Under the pieces are notes generated by a model that was given only the letters and a program-made list of their open reading frames with translations, ran no database searches and had not been told where the DNA came from. Shown here in pieces: positions 44,954-56,032 of a DNA stretch of 64,000 nt. The stretch is from contig CAKTOW010000002.1 in NCBI GenBank assembly GCA_934590325.1, positions 145,199 to 209,198 of the forward strand, read 5' to 3'. Made by a program: the position numbers and the translations under genes. The stretch's first letter is position 1. Each line of letters starts with the position of its first letter. Source of the DNA: an uncultured Oscillospiraceae bacterium. Its GTDB lineage: Bacteria; Bacillota; Clostridia; Oscillospirales; Oscillospiraceae.

Positions 44954-45610
44954 TTAGCGGAAATAACTGAGCTTGCGCTCGGCGTAGTTGAACAGCAGGG
45001 TCAGGATACCCACCAGGGCCAGATAGAACACCGCCGTATAGAACAGCGGCCAGGTGATGCCCGCGGACTTCATGTAGGACTCACCGGTCATGATGAGCTC
45101 CATGATGGCGATGGTCTTGGCCAGAGAGGTGTCCTTCACCAGGGTGATGACCTCGTTGGACATGGGGGGCAGAATGCGCTTGACCATCTGCAGCAGGGTG
45201 ACCTTGAAGAAGATCTGGCTCTTGGTCATGCCCAGCACCTGTCCGGCCTCCTGCTGGCCGATGGGGACGCTCTCGATGCCGCCCTTGTAGATGACCGCGA
45301 AATAGCAGGCATAGTTGATGACAAAGGCGATGACGCAGGCGGCCATGCGGGGGTCATTGAAGTTCGCCCAAATATTGTTGTCGAACCACTTGCCGGGACC
45401 GTAGAAAATGATGATCAGCTGCAGCATCAGCGGTGTGCCGCGGATGATCCACACGATGACATTGAACAGCCAGCTCACCGGCTTGCAGCGGCTGCGCAGA
45501 GCAAAGGCGATAAGTAATCCCAGGGGCAGGGAGAACAGCAGAGTCAGGAAAAACAGCTTAAGAAGCTGTCCCATGCCGCCCAGCAGGGAGAGGGTGACAG
45601 TCCAGAACAT
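44954..45610 (-). CDS. Polar amino-acid ABC transporter permease
   Basis: A 218-residue HisM/GlnP-type permease. It has about five membrane helices (residues 5-40, 45-70, 88-108, and a C-terminal pair around 180-210). The cytoplasmic EAA-like loop (QEAGQVLGMTKSQIFFKVTL, about 119-138) contacts the ATPase. The WIIRGTPLMLQL segment is diagnostic for the family. No second permease is present, so it is expected to form a homodimer. It lies 13 bases upstream of the ATPase gene. Confidence 0.94.
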   Translation of the reverse strand: MFWTVTLSLLGGMGQLLKLFFLTLLFSLPLGLLIAFALRSRCKPVSWLFNVIVWIIRGTPLMLQLIIIFYGPGKWFDNNIWANFNDPRMAACVIAFVINYACYFAVIYKGGIESVPIGQQEAGQVLGMTKSQIFFKVTLLQMVKRILPPMSNEVITLVKDTSLAKTIAIMELIMTGESYMKSAGITWPLFYTAVFYLALVGILTLLFNYAERKLSYFR

Positions 45611-45674
45611 GAAAAAACTCCTTCGTGGTTACTTCGCGGGGAGGGGGAAAAGCTTTACGAATATTCCGCCCAAA

Positions 45675-45701
45675 GGCAGAGGACGCTGTACGCCCTCTGC
45701 C
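45675..45701 (-). promoter_or_regulatory. Intercistronic hairpin between binding-protein and permease genes
   Basis: An 11-bp inverted repeat (GGCAGAGGACG / CGCCCTCTGCC with one G-U pair, 5-base loop) in the 131-base gap. There is no T run, so it looks like an mRNA-stabilising or attenuating stem that keeps binding protein above permease. The rest of the gap shows nothing else. Confidence 0.6.
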
Positions 45702-45741
45702 GTGGGTAAGTATCATATCACAGTTTCAGCCGTTTGGCAAC

Positions 45742-46554
45742 TTACTTGGTGATGACCACCTGGCCGTTGTAGCAGTAGGCGTTAGAGCACTCCATGGCGG
45801 CCTGCACGGCGTCGGTCAGGGTCATGCCGTTCCACACGCAGTCGATGGTCTTGCCGTTCAGCTCTTCGATCTTGGTATCCCAGTTGATGACCTGGAACTC
45901 CACCTCGACGCCCAGCTTCTCAGCCACCAGCTTGGCCATGTCGGCATCGAAGCCGATCCACTGGCCGTTGGCATCCTGATAGTCCATGGGAGCGAATTCG
46001 GTGATACCGACGATCAGCTTGCCCTTGTCCTGGATGTAGGCCACATCGCTGTCGGACTCGGAAGCGGTGAACTCGGAAGCGGACTGCTCGACCACGGCAC
46101 TCTCGGACACGCCATAGGTCTTGGCCAGCTCGGTCATGGTGCCGTCGGCATAGGCCTCAGCCAGCACGCTGTTAATGAAGGAGGCCAGGTCGCTGCCCTT
46201 GCGGCAGCCAACGCCGTACTCCTCAGTGGTCAGCTGCTGATCGGTGACCTTCAGGGTGGGGTAGCTGGTGCCCTCGCCCACCATGGCGTATGCCATCAGC
46301 AGGTCGATGACAGCGGCATCGGCGGTACCGGCGTCCACTTCCATCAGAGCCTTGGCCTGGGTGTCCACGGGAACGGTCTTGTAACCCTTCTCGGCGGCGG
46401 CTTCCTCACCGGCGGAGCCGGCTTCCACAGCGTAGGTCAGTTCCTTGGTGTCGTTGGTGTCATCCGCGGTGTCATTGGTGTCGGACTTCTGGCCGCAGGC
46501 CACCAGGCTGAGAGCCATAACCAGTGCCAGCATCATTGCGATAAGATTCTTCAT
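45742..46554 (-). CDS. Circularly permuted amino-acid-binding lipoprotein
   Basis: Solute-binding lipoprotein of the polar amino-acid importer, 270 residues. The signal peptide ends in LVAC (lipid-modified C20), followed by an acidic D/T/N linker to about 37. The usual type 3 fold runs lobe 1 (GKLIVGITEFAPMDY, GFDADMAK) then lobe 2 (AVEAGSAGEEAA, EYGVGCRKGSDL). Here the order is reversed: lobe 2 and the C-terminal part of lobe 1 occupy about 38-160, and the N-terminal part of lobe 1 occupies 177-270, ending at the hinge with NGQVVITK and the stop. Both halves look intact, and promoter, ribosome site and partner genes are normal. Confidence 0.88.
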   Translation of the reverse strand: MKNLIAMMLALVMALSLVACGQKSDTNDTADDTNDTKELTYAVEAGSAGEEAAAEKGYKTVPVDTQAKALMEVDAGTADAAVIDLLMAYAMVGEGTSYPTLKVTDQQLTTEEYGVGCRKGSDLASFINSVLAEAYADGTMTELAKTYGVSESAVVEQSASEFTASESDSDVAYIQDKGKLIVGITEFAPMDYQDANGQWIGFDADMAKLVAEKLGVEVEFQVINWDTKIEELNGKTIDCVWNGMTLTDAVQAAMECSNAYCYNGQVVITK

Positions 46555-46609
46555 GGGTAGTTCCTCCGTTTTCTGCGGCTGTGTCCGCCGCTTGATTTAT
46601 TACGCTATC

Positions 46610-46638
46610 ATACTACCACTTTAGCGCGGTAGTGTAAA
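46610..46638 (-). promoter_or_regulatory. Promoter of the amino-acid ABC operon
   Basis: On the minus strand, -35 TTTACA (46633-46638), 17-base spacer, -10 TAGTAT (46610-46615). An inverted repeat ACTACC-N10-GGTAGT (46612-46633) fills the spacer and overlaps the -10, a likely repressor site of unknown identity. Confidence 0.7.
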
Positions 46639-46745
46639 GAAGTAAAATGCCCGACATTTGCACAAATTTTTCAGCTGGTTTTGTGCAATGTGACAGTGCA
46701 CAGCCGGAAAGACCGGATTTTATCCCTTTTGAGCGGAAAAGCTAA

Positions 46746-46773
46746 TTGAAAAATCCATGGGTTGCGGTATAAT
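46746..46773 (+). promoter_or_regulatory. murD promoter
   Basis: -35 TTGAAA (46746-46751), 16-base spacer, consensus -10 TATAAT (46768-46773), about 38 bases before the ATG. Confidence 0.78.
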
Positions 46774-46811
46774 ATATTAGTTAAATTTGGATTCAGGAAG
46801 GGGAGACACCT

Positions 46812-48197
46812 ATGACCCTGCGGGAATATGTGGACTCTATTAGGAATAAGCGTGTGGCGGTTATCGGCATCGGCGTCAGCAACACGCCGCTGCTGGATAT
46901 GCTGCTGGCGGAGGGCATCCACGTCACCGTCTGCGACAAGCGCACCCGGGAGCAGATGGGCCGGCAGGCGGAGGATCTGGAGCGCCGGGGCTGTGCGCTG
47001 CACTTGGGCGAGGACTATCTGCAGGGGCTGGACGCGGACGTTATCTTCCGCACACCCGGCCTGCGGCCGGATGTGCCGGAGATCGCCGCCTGCGTATCGC
47101 GAGGCGCGGAGCTGACCAGCGAGATGGAGGTGTTCTTCCATGTGTGCCCGTGCCCCATCATCGCCGTGACGGGTTCCGACGGCAAGACGACCACCACCAC
47201 CATCATCGCCGAGCTGCTGAAGGCCGCCGGTAAGCGTGTGTGGGTGGGCGGCAACATTGGCCACCCGCTGCTGTGCGAGGCGGACGGGATGCTGGAAACG
47301 GACTACGCGGTGCTGGAGCTGTCCAGCTTCCAGCTGATGACCATGACGCGCAGCCCGCACATAGCCGTGGTGACGAATCTGGCACCCAACCATCTGGATA
47401 TGCACCGGGACATGGCGGAGTACGTGGCCGCCAAGGAGAACATTTTCTGCCATCAAGGATGGGAGGACATCGCGGTGTTCAACGCGGACAACGCCATCAC
47501 CGCGGAGCAGTCCACCCGCGCGCCGGGCCGGGCACGGACGTTCAGCCGGCAGGGCGAGGTGGCTGACGGTGTATTCCTGCGGGGCGAGGACATCGTGTGC
47601 CGCAGCGGCGGGCACGAGCGGACCATCATGACCACCGGGGACATCAAGATACCCGGCGTACACAACGTGGAGAACTATATGGCGGCCATTGCTGCCGTGG
47701 ACGGCCTGGTGGATGATGCGACCATACGGACGTTCGCACGGGAGTTCGGCGGTGTGGAGCACCGTATCGAACTGGTGCGGACCTACAGAGGCGTGCGGTA
47801 CTACAATGACTCCATCGCCTCCAGTCCGTCACGGACCATCGCGGGGCTGCGGTCCTTCAATGAGAAAGTCATCCTGATCGCCGGGGGCTATGACAAGCAC
47901 ATCCCCTTTGATGTGCTGGGGCCGGAGGTGGTGGCGCACGTGAAGCTGTTGGTGCTGTGCGGTGCCACGGCGGATAAGATCCGTGCCTCCGTGGAGAACG
48001 CACCGGGGTACGCGCCGGGAAAGCCGGAGATCCTAGACGTGACGCCCTTCACCGCCGCTGTGGAGGCCGCCCGTGACCGGGCGCAGCCAGGTGACGTGGT
48101 GACGCTGTCGCCGGCCTGCGCAGCGTTCGACCAGTTCAGGAACTTCGCTGAGCGGGGCAAGTTCTTCAAGAGCATCGTCAACAGCTGGCAGGAATGA
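46812..48197 (+). CDS. murD: UDP-N-acetylmuramoylalanine--D-glutamate ligase
   Basis: Adds D-glutamate to UDP-MurNAc-Ala in peptidoglycan precursor synthesis. The 461-residue protein has an N-terminal nucleotide domain (VAVIGIGVSNTP, about 14-25), Mur ATP loop VTGSDGKTTTT (about 118-128), LELSSFQL, the NHLD region and C-terminal NDSIASSPSRT. It is isolated from the mra/mur cluster and expressed from its own promoter, followed by sporulation gene yunB. Confidence 0.94.
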   Translation: MTLREYVDSIRNKRVAVIGIGVSNTPLLDMLLAEGIHVTVCDKRTREQMGRQAEDLERRGCALHLGEDYLQGLDADVIFRTPGLRPDVPEIAACVSRGAELTSEMEVFFHVCPCPIIAVTGSDGKTTTTTIIAELLKAAGKRVWVGGNIGHPLLCEADGMLETDYAVLELSSFQLMTMTRSPHIAVVTNLAPNHLDMHRDMAEYVAAKENIFCHQGWEDIAVFNADNAITAEQSTRAPGRARTFSRQGEVADGVFLRGEDIVCRSGGHERTIMTTGDIKIPGVHNVENYMAAIAAVDGLVDDATIRTFAREFGGVEHRIELVRTYRGVRYYNDSIASSPSRTIAGLRSFNEKVILIAGGYDKHIPFDVLGPEVVAHVKLLVLCGATADKIRASVENAPGYAPGKPEILDVTPFTAAVEAARDRAQPGDVVTLSPACAAFDQFRNFAERGKFFKSIVNSWQE

Positions 48198-48221
48198 GGA
48201 AAAGCCGTGGCGGCATAGACT
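48192..48221 (+). promoter_or_regulatory. Possible sigma-E promoter of yunB
   Basis: GAATGAG (48192-48198), 15-base spacer and CATAGACT (48214-48221), a partial match to the sigma-E consensus, overlapping the murD end. It is placed about 20 bases before the yunB ATG, which suits a sporulation gene. One or two mismatches in each element keep this tentative. Confidence 0.4.
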
Positions 48222-48240
48222 CCCGTAAGGGGGTGGCATC

Positions 48241-50914
<2,674 letters not shown>

Positions 50915-50926
50915 GGAGGCGGGAAT

Positions 50927-52192
50927 ATGGCACAGAACACGGATAAGACCCTGCAGCACAAGCTGATCTACAGCGTGTTCGTCCGCAACCACACCCCGGA
51001 GGGCACCTTCCGGGCGCTGGAGGACGACCTGGACAGGCTGCGGGCGCTGGGCACGGACATTGTGTGGCTCATGCCCATCCACCCCATCGGCAAGGAGGGG
51101 CGCAAGGGCACTCTAGGCAGCCCCTATGCCATCAGCGACTACCGGGCGGTGAACCCTGAGTACGGCACGGAGGAGGATCTCTGCCATCTGGTGGATACCA
51201 TCCATCAGCGGGGCATGCAGTGTATCATTGACGTGGTGTACAACCACACTTCACCGGACTCCGTGCTGGCGCAGACCCATCCGGAGTGGTTTTTCCACGA
51301 CGAGCAGGGGAGACCCGGCCGCCACGTGGCGGACTGGTGGGACATCGTTGACCTGGATTACAGCCATAAGGCGCTGTGGCGCTATCAGATAGACACGTTG
51401 AAAAAGTGGGCGGAGATCGTGGACGGCTTCCGCTGCGATGTGGCCAGCAGTGTACCGCTGGACTTCTGGGTGCAGGCACGGCAGGAGGTGGAGACCGTCC
51501 GTCCCGGCTGTATATGGCTGGCGGAGAGTGTGCACGGTGCCCACGTGCTGGGCATGCGGAAGATGAACGCCTACTGTGCTACGGATACGGAGCTGTACAA
51601 GGCCTTCGACATGACCTACGACTACGACCTGTGGCCGTGGTTCGAGAGCTGCATGACGGGGAAGAACACGCTGCAGCAGTACATCGACATGCTGAACTAT
51701 CAGGAGCAGACGTACCCCTCCGGCTTCATCAAGATGCGCTGCGGCGAGAACCACGACACACCACGCTTAGCGCATTGGGTACCGGAGGAGGACCGGCTGC
51801 GCCACTGGCTGGCGTTCCTATACTTCTGCCGTGGCAGTATGCTGCTGTACGGCGGCACGGAATTCGCACCCCGGAAGCAGGTAGGGCTGTTTGATGCGGA
51901 CGACAACTTCGGCGACAGGCGCTGCGACATGTCGGACTTCCTGCGCCGGTGCAAGGCTATGAAGCAGACGCTGCCCCTGACCGGCGCTGTATGGTACGAG
52001 GTCAGCGGCGGTGCGGTCATCGGCCGCTATAAGTCCCCGGAGGGAGAGCGGCTGGGCGTATTTGGCCTCGCGGACAGCGGGGCGGAGGTACCGGTAGATA
52101 TGCCCGACGGCGTGTATGAAGATCAACTGGGCGGCAAAGTGACCGTCACCGGAGGACACGTCCGACTGGACGGCGGGCCCGTGGTATTTTGA
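50927..52192 (+). CDS. GH13 alpha-amylase-family glycosidase
   Basis: A 421-residue cytosolic GH13 enzyme without a signal peptide. It has VYNHTSPDS (conserved region I, about 104), nucleophile aspartate in DGFRCDVASSVP (region II, about 168), acid/base glutamate in WLAESVHG (region III, about 198) and ENHDTPR (region IV, about 273). It is shorter than typical amylases, with a small C-terminal beta domain. It probably acts on short alpha-glucans such as maltodextrin; the exact specificity is open. AAGGAGG precedes the ATG, 12 bases after ligA. Confidence 0.9.
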   Translation: MAQNTDKTLQHKLIYSVFVRNHTPEGTFRALEDDLDRLRALGTDIVWLMPIHPIGKEGRKGTLGSPYAISDYRAVNPEYGTEEDLCHLVDTIHQRGMQCIIDVVYNHTSPDSVLAQTHPEWFFHDEQGRPGRHVADWWDIVDLDYSHKALWRYQIDTLKKWAEIVDGFRCDVASSVPLDFWVQARQEVETVRPGCIWLAESVHGAHVLGMRKMNAYCATDTELYKAFDMTYDYDLWPWFESCMTGKNTLQQYIDMLNYQEQTYPSGFIKMRCGENHDTPRLAHWVPEEDRLRHWLAFLYFCRGSMLLYGGTEFAPRKQVGLFDADDNFGDRRCDMSDFLRRCKAMKQTLPLTGAVWYEVSGGAVIGRYKSPEGERLGVFGLADSGAEVPVDMPDGVYEDQLGGKVTVTGGHVRLDGGPVVF

Positions 52193-52212
52193 GTTGTTTT
52201 TTTCACCAAATA

Positions 52213-52252
52213 CAGGGGCGATTTTGTGGTAATTATCACAGAATCGCCCCTG
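52213..52252. repeat. Long hairpin between GH13 and pyruvate oxidoreductase genes
   Basis: A 16-bp stem (CAGGGGCGATTTTGTG against CACAGAATCGCCCCTG, one G-U pair, 8-base loop). No T run follows on either strand, so it is not a canonical terminator, though it could cause factor-assisted stopping or protect mRNA ends. Confidence 0.7.
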
Positions 52253-52257
52253 CTGCA

Positions 52258-52286
52258 TTGATTATTTAAAGCGTGGATGATATAAT
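52258..52286 (+). promoter_or_regulatory. Promoter of pyruvate:ferredoxin oxidoreductase gene
   Basis: -35 TTGATT (52258-52263), 17-base spacer, consensus -10 TATAAT (52281-52286), leaving a leader of about 60 bases with an AGAGGAGG ribosome site. Confidence 0.8.
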
Positions 52287-52355
52287 TATCTTTGTATTTA
52301 TTGATCCCGCATGGAAAACGGGAAACTTCTATTTTTATAGAGGAGGAAAGAAAGA

Positions 52356-55300
52356 ATGAGTAAGATCATGAAGATCTGCGACGGCAACGAAGCGGCGGCA
52401 TACGTGGCGTATGCCTTCTCCGAGGTCGCAGCCATCTACCCCATCACGCCCTCCAGCCCCATGGCTGAGCACGCCGACGACTGGTCCGCCAAGGGGAAGA
52501 AGAACATTTTCGGCCAGCCCGTGCGCCTGGTGGAGATGCAGTCCGAGGCCGGTGCCTGCGGCGCCTGTCACGGCGCGCTGGAAGCCGGTGCCCTGGCCAC
52601 CAGCTTTACCGCCTCCCAGGGCCTGATGCTGATGATCCCCACCATGCACCGTATCTCCGGCGAGCGGCTGCCCGGCGTGCTGCACGTGGCGTCCCGTACC
52701 GTGGGTACCCATGCGTTCTCCATCTTCGGCGACCACTCCGACGTGATGAACTGTCGTCAGACCGGCTTCGCCATGCTGTCCAGCGGCAGCGTGCAGGAGA
52801 TCATGGACCTGGCCGGCGTGGCGCACCTGAGCGCCATCAAGTCCCGCATCCCGTTCCTGCACTTCTTCGATGGTTTCCGCACCAGCCATGAGATACAGAA
52901 GGTCGAGGCGCTGGAGTATGACGACCTGGCCAAGCTGGTGGACCGCAACGCCTTGGCCGCCTTCCGCGCCAACGCTCTGAACCCCGAGGATCCGCGGATG
53001 CGCTCCCTGGTGGACAACCCCGACATCTACTTCCAGCTGCGCGAATCCAACAACACGGCCTATGCCGAGCTGCCGGACATCGTAGAGGACTACATGGCGC
53101 AGATCAGCAAGCTGACCGGCCGCGAGTACCACCTGTTCAACTACTACGGTGCGCCCGACGCCGAGCGCGTCATCGTGGCCATGGGCTCCGTGGGCGGCTG
53201 CGCCCAGGAGGTGGTCAACTACCTGAACGCCAAGGGCGAGAAGGTGGGCTTCCTGCAGGTACACCTGTTCCGCCCGTTCTCCCGCAAGCACCTGATGGCC
53301 GCCATGCCCAAGACGGTGAAGAAGGTGGCCGTCCTCGACCGCGTGAAGGAGATCGGCTCCATCGGCGAGCCCCTGTACGAGGATATCTGCGCCGCGTATA
53401 TCAACGAGAGTGAGCGTCCCGCCATCTATGCCGGCCGCTACGGTCTGAGCTCCAAGGACACCACCCCCGCGCAGATCAAGGCGGTGTTCGACAACCTGCT
53501 GCTGGATGAGCCGAAGAACCACTTCACCATCGGCATCGTGGACGATGTGACCCATCTGTCCCTGCCTGTGGGCGCGCCCCTGCTGACCGAGCCGGAGGGC
53601 ACCATCTCCTGCAAGTTCTGGGGTCTGGGCTCCGACGGTACCGTGGGCGCCAACAAGAACTCCATCAAGATCATCGGCGAGACGACGGACATGTACTGTC
53701 AGGCGTACTTTGAGTATGACACCAAGAAGTCCTTCGGTATCACCAAGAGCCACCTGCGCTTCGGCAAGAAGCCCATCAGCTCCACCTATTACGTCTCCAA
53801 CGCGGACTTCATCGCCTGCCACAACCAGACGTATCTGACCAAGTACGACATTATCCATGAGCTGAAGCCCCACGGCAGCTTCCTGCTGAACTGCGAGTGG
53901 ACGGAGAACGAGCTGGAGCAGCACGTTCCCGGCGAGATCCTGAAGTACATCGCCGACAACGACATTAAGTTCTACATCATCGACGCCAACAAGGAGTCCC
54001 AGGCGCTGGGTCTGGGCAATCGCTCCAATATGGTGCTGCAGGCCGCGTTCTTCAAGCTGGCCAACGTCATCCCCGTGGCGGACGCTGTGGCTCACATGAA
54101 GGACGCCGTCAAAAAGACCTACGGTCTCAAGGGCGAGAAGATCGTCAACATGAACATCGCCGCCGTGGACGCCGGTATCAACGCGCTGGTGGAGGTCAAG
54201 GTAAAGCCCGAGTGGACGAACCTCACCGACAAGGCGTTGAAGCCCGCCGACGAGAATCTGCCCTACGTTATCAAGAACATCCTGGTGCCCATCAACGCAC
54301 AGAAGGGCGACGATCTGCCCGTCTCCGCCTTCAAGGGCATGGAAGACGGCACCATGCCGCTGGGCACCTCCCGCTATGAGAAGCGCGGCATCGCCACCCA
54401 TCTGCCCGTGTGGGACGCTGCGGAGTGCCTGCAGTGTAACATGTGCTCCTTCGTGTGCCCCCACGCGGTCATCCGCCCGTTCCTGCTGGACGAGGGCGAG
54501 GTAAAGGCCGCTCCTGTGGATATGACGCTGGTGGACGCCAAGGGTCCCGGCCTGGCCGGTCTGAAGTACACCATGGGCGTGTCCACCCTGGACTGCACCA
54601 GCTGCGGCAGCTGCGTGGCCTCCTGCCCCAAGAGTGGCAAGGCACTGAAGATGGTCCCCACCCACGAGGTGTCCCTGGATCAGACCGACTGGAACTTCCT
54701 GACCACCGTAAAGGAAAAGACCTCCCGTGTGGACAAGTTCACCTTGAAGGGCAGCCAGTTCAAGCAGCCCCTGGTGGAGTTCAACGGCGCCTGCGCCGGC
54801 TGCGGCGAGACCCCGTACATCAAGCTGCTGACCCAGATGTTCGGCGACAAGATGTATCTGGCCAACGCCACCGGCTGCACCCAGGCCTGGGGCGCGGCCA
54901 TGCCCTGCGTACCGTACTGCAAGAACGCCGAGGGCAAGGGCGTTGCCTGGTCCAACTCTCTGTTCGAGAACAACGCGGAGTTCTCCTACGGTATGTGCCT
55001 GGCCGTCAAGCAGCTGCGTGAGTGCGTCACCGGCTACATCAAAGAGCTGGATGCGCTGACTAAGGACGAGGCCGTGAAGGCCGCCATCGCCAAGTGGCTG
55101 GAGACCTACGACGATCTGGATGCTTCCACCCCCGCTACCGCCGAGCTGGTGGCGCTGCTGGAGCAGGGCAAGTTCTCCGCCGAGGAGCAGGCCGTCGTGG
55201 ACGAGATCCTCAAGCGCAAGAACGACATGTCCAAGAAGACCATGTGGATGTACGGCGGCGACGGCTGGGCCTACGACATCGGCTACGGCGGTCTGGATCA

Positions 55301-55868
55301 CGTGTTCGCCATGGGAGAGGACGTGAACGTGCTGCTGGTGGACACCGAGGTGTACTCCAACACCGGCGGACAGTCCTCTAAGGCTACCCCCGTTGGCGCG
55401 GTGGCGCAGTTCCAGGCCAGCGGCAAGAAGACCAAGAAGAAGGACCTGGGCATGCTGATGATGACCTACGACAACGTGTACGTGGCGCAGTGCTCCATGG
55501 GCGCCAATCCCAACCAGCTGATCAAGGCCATTAAGGAGGCCGAAGCCCACAAGGGTCCGTCCCTGGTGATCTGCTACGCACCCTGCATCAACCACGGCAT
55601 CAAGAAGGGCATGAACAACGTCCAGCAGGAGATGAAGGACGCCGTCAACTCCGGTTACTGGAATCTGTACCGCTACAGCCCGGAGACCAAGACCTTTACC
55701 CTGGACAGCAAGGAGCCCACCATGCCTCTGTACGACTTCATGAAGGGCGAGGTACGCTACGCCTCTCTGGAGCTGAGCTTCCCGGAGAACGCCAAGGTGC
55801 TGTTCGCCGAGGCCGAAGCTGACGCCAAGGCCAAGTACGAGTCCTACAAGCACCGCGCAGAGAAGTAA
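52356..55868 (+). CDS. nifJ: Pyruvate:ferredoxin (flavodoxin) oxidoreductase
   Basis: Homodimeric single-chain PFOR that decarboxylates pyruvate to acetyl-CoA and CO2 while reducing ferredoxin, the main entry to fermentation here. The protein has 1170 residues. Domain I has YPITPSSPMAEH (about 28-39), and YEDICAAYINE marks the CoA-binding side. Two [4Fe-4S] motifs are CLQCNMCSFVCP (about 691-702) and CTSCGSCVASCP (about 747-758). The TPP site GDGWAYDIGYGG with VYSNTGGQ lies at about 968-1010, and further cluster ligands in NGACAGCGE. Codon choice looks biased for strong expression. Confidence 0.98.
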   Translation: MSKIMKICDGNEAAAYVAYAFSEVAAIYPITPSSPMAEHADDWSAKGKKNIFGQPVRLVEMQSEAGACGACHGALEAGALATSFTASQGLMLMIPTMHRISGERLPGVLHVASRTVGTHAFSIFGDHSDVMNCRQTGFAMLSSGSVQEIMDLAGVAHLSAIKSRIPFLHFFDGFRTSHEIQKVEALEYDDLAKLVDRNALAAFRANALNPEDPRMRSLVDNPDIYFQLRESNNTAYAELPDIVEDYMAQISKLTGREYHLFNYYGAPDAERVIVAMGSVGGCAQEVVNYLNAKGEKVGFLQVHLFRPFSRKHLMAAMPKTVKKVAVLDRVKEIGSIGEPLYEDICAAYINESERPAIYAGRYGLSSKDTTPAQIKAVFDNLLLDEPKNHFTIGIVDDVTHLSLPVGAPLLTEPEGTISCKFWGLGSDGTVGANKNSIKIIGETTDMYCQAYFEYDTKKSFGITKSHLRFGKKPISSTYYVSNADFIACHNQTYLTKYDIIHELKPHGSFLLNCEWTENELEQHVPGEILKYIADNDIKFYIIDANKESQALGLGNRSNMVLQAAFFKLANVIPVADAVAHMKDAVKKTYGLKGEKIVNMNIAAVDAGINALVEVKVKPEWTNLTDKALKPADENLPYVIKNILVPINAQKGDDLPVSAFKGMEDGTMPLGTSRYEKRGIATHLPVWDAAECLQCNMCSFVCPHAVIRPFLLDEGEVKAAPVDMTLVDAKGPGLAGLKYTMGVSTLDCTSCGSCVASCPKSGKALKMVPTHEVSLDQTDWNFLTTVKEKTSRVDKFTLKGSQFKQPLVEFNGACAGCGETPYIKLLTQMFGDKMYLANATGCTQAWGAAMPCVPYCKNAEGKGVAWSNSLFENNAEFSYGMCLAVKQLRECVTGYIKELDALTKDEAVKAAIAKWLETYDDLDASTPATAELVALLEQGKFSAEEQAVVDEILKRKNDMSKKTMWMYGGDGWAYDIGYGGLDHVFAMGEDVNVLLVDTEVYSNTGGQSSKATPVGAVAQFQASGKKTKKKDLGMLMMTYDNVYVAQCSMGANPNQLIKAIKEAEAHKGPSLVICYAPCINHGIKKGMNNVQQEMKDAVNSGYWNLYRYSPETKTFTLDSKEPTMPLYDFMKGEVRYASLELSFPENAKVLFAEAEADAKAKYESYKHRAEK

Positions 55869-55885
55869 AGCCCGCATGATACCCC

Positions 55886-55917
55886 AGCGCCTCCGGCTTA
55901 TGGCCGGGGGCGCTTTT
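55886..55917 (+). terminator. nifJ terminator
   Basis: 12-bp stem AGCGCCTCCGGC / GCCGGGGGCGCT (one G-U), 5-base loop, TTTT. Confidence 0.82.
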
Positions 55918-55963
55918 CGCATAAAGAAATTACTTATTCCGGTGAGAAAAAATTGTTAAACTG

Positions 55964-55992
55964 TTGACAGACGGCCGGGCAAGTGATAAAAT
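55964..55992 (+). promoter_or_regulatory. Promoter of CoA-transferase gene
   Basis: Consensus -35 TTGACA (55964-55969), 17-base spacer, -10 TAAAAT (55987-55992), 41 bases before the ATG. Confidence 0.85.
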
Positions 55993-56032
55993 TAACAAAG
56001 TAAAAAAGCGAAACGCGGAAAGGGAGAACACT

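Noticed and set aside
52335-55922. 1195-codon open frame on the minus strand opposite the pyruvate oxidoreductase gene
   Set aside because: Shadow frame caused by strong codon bias; the plus-strand product is a complete PFOR with promoter and terminator.
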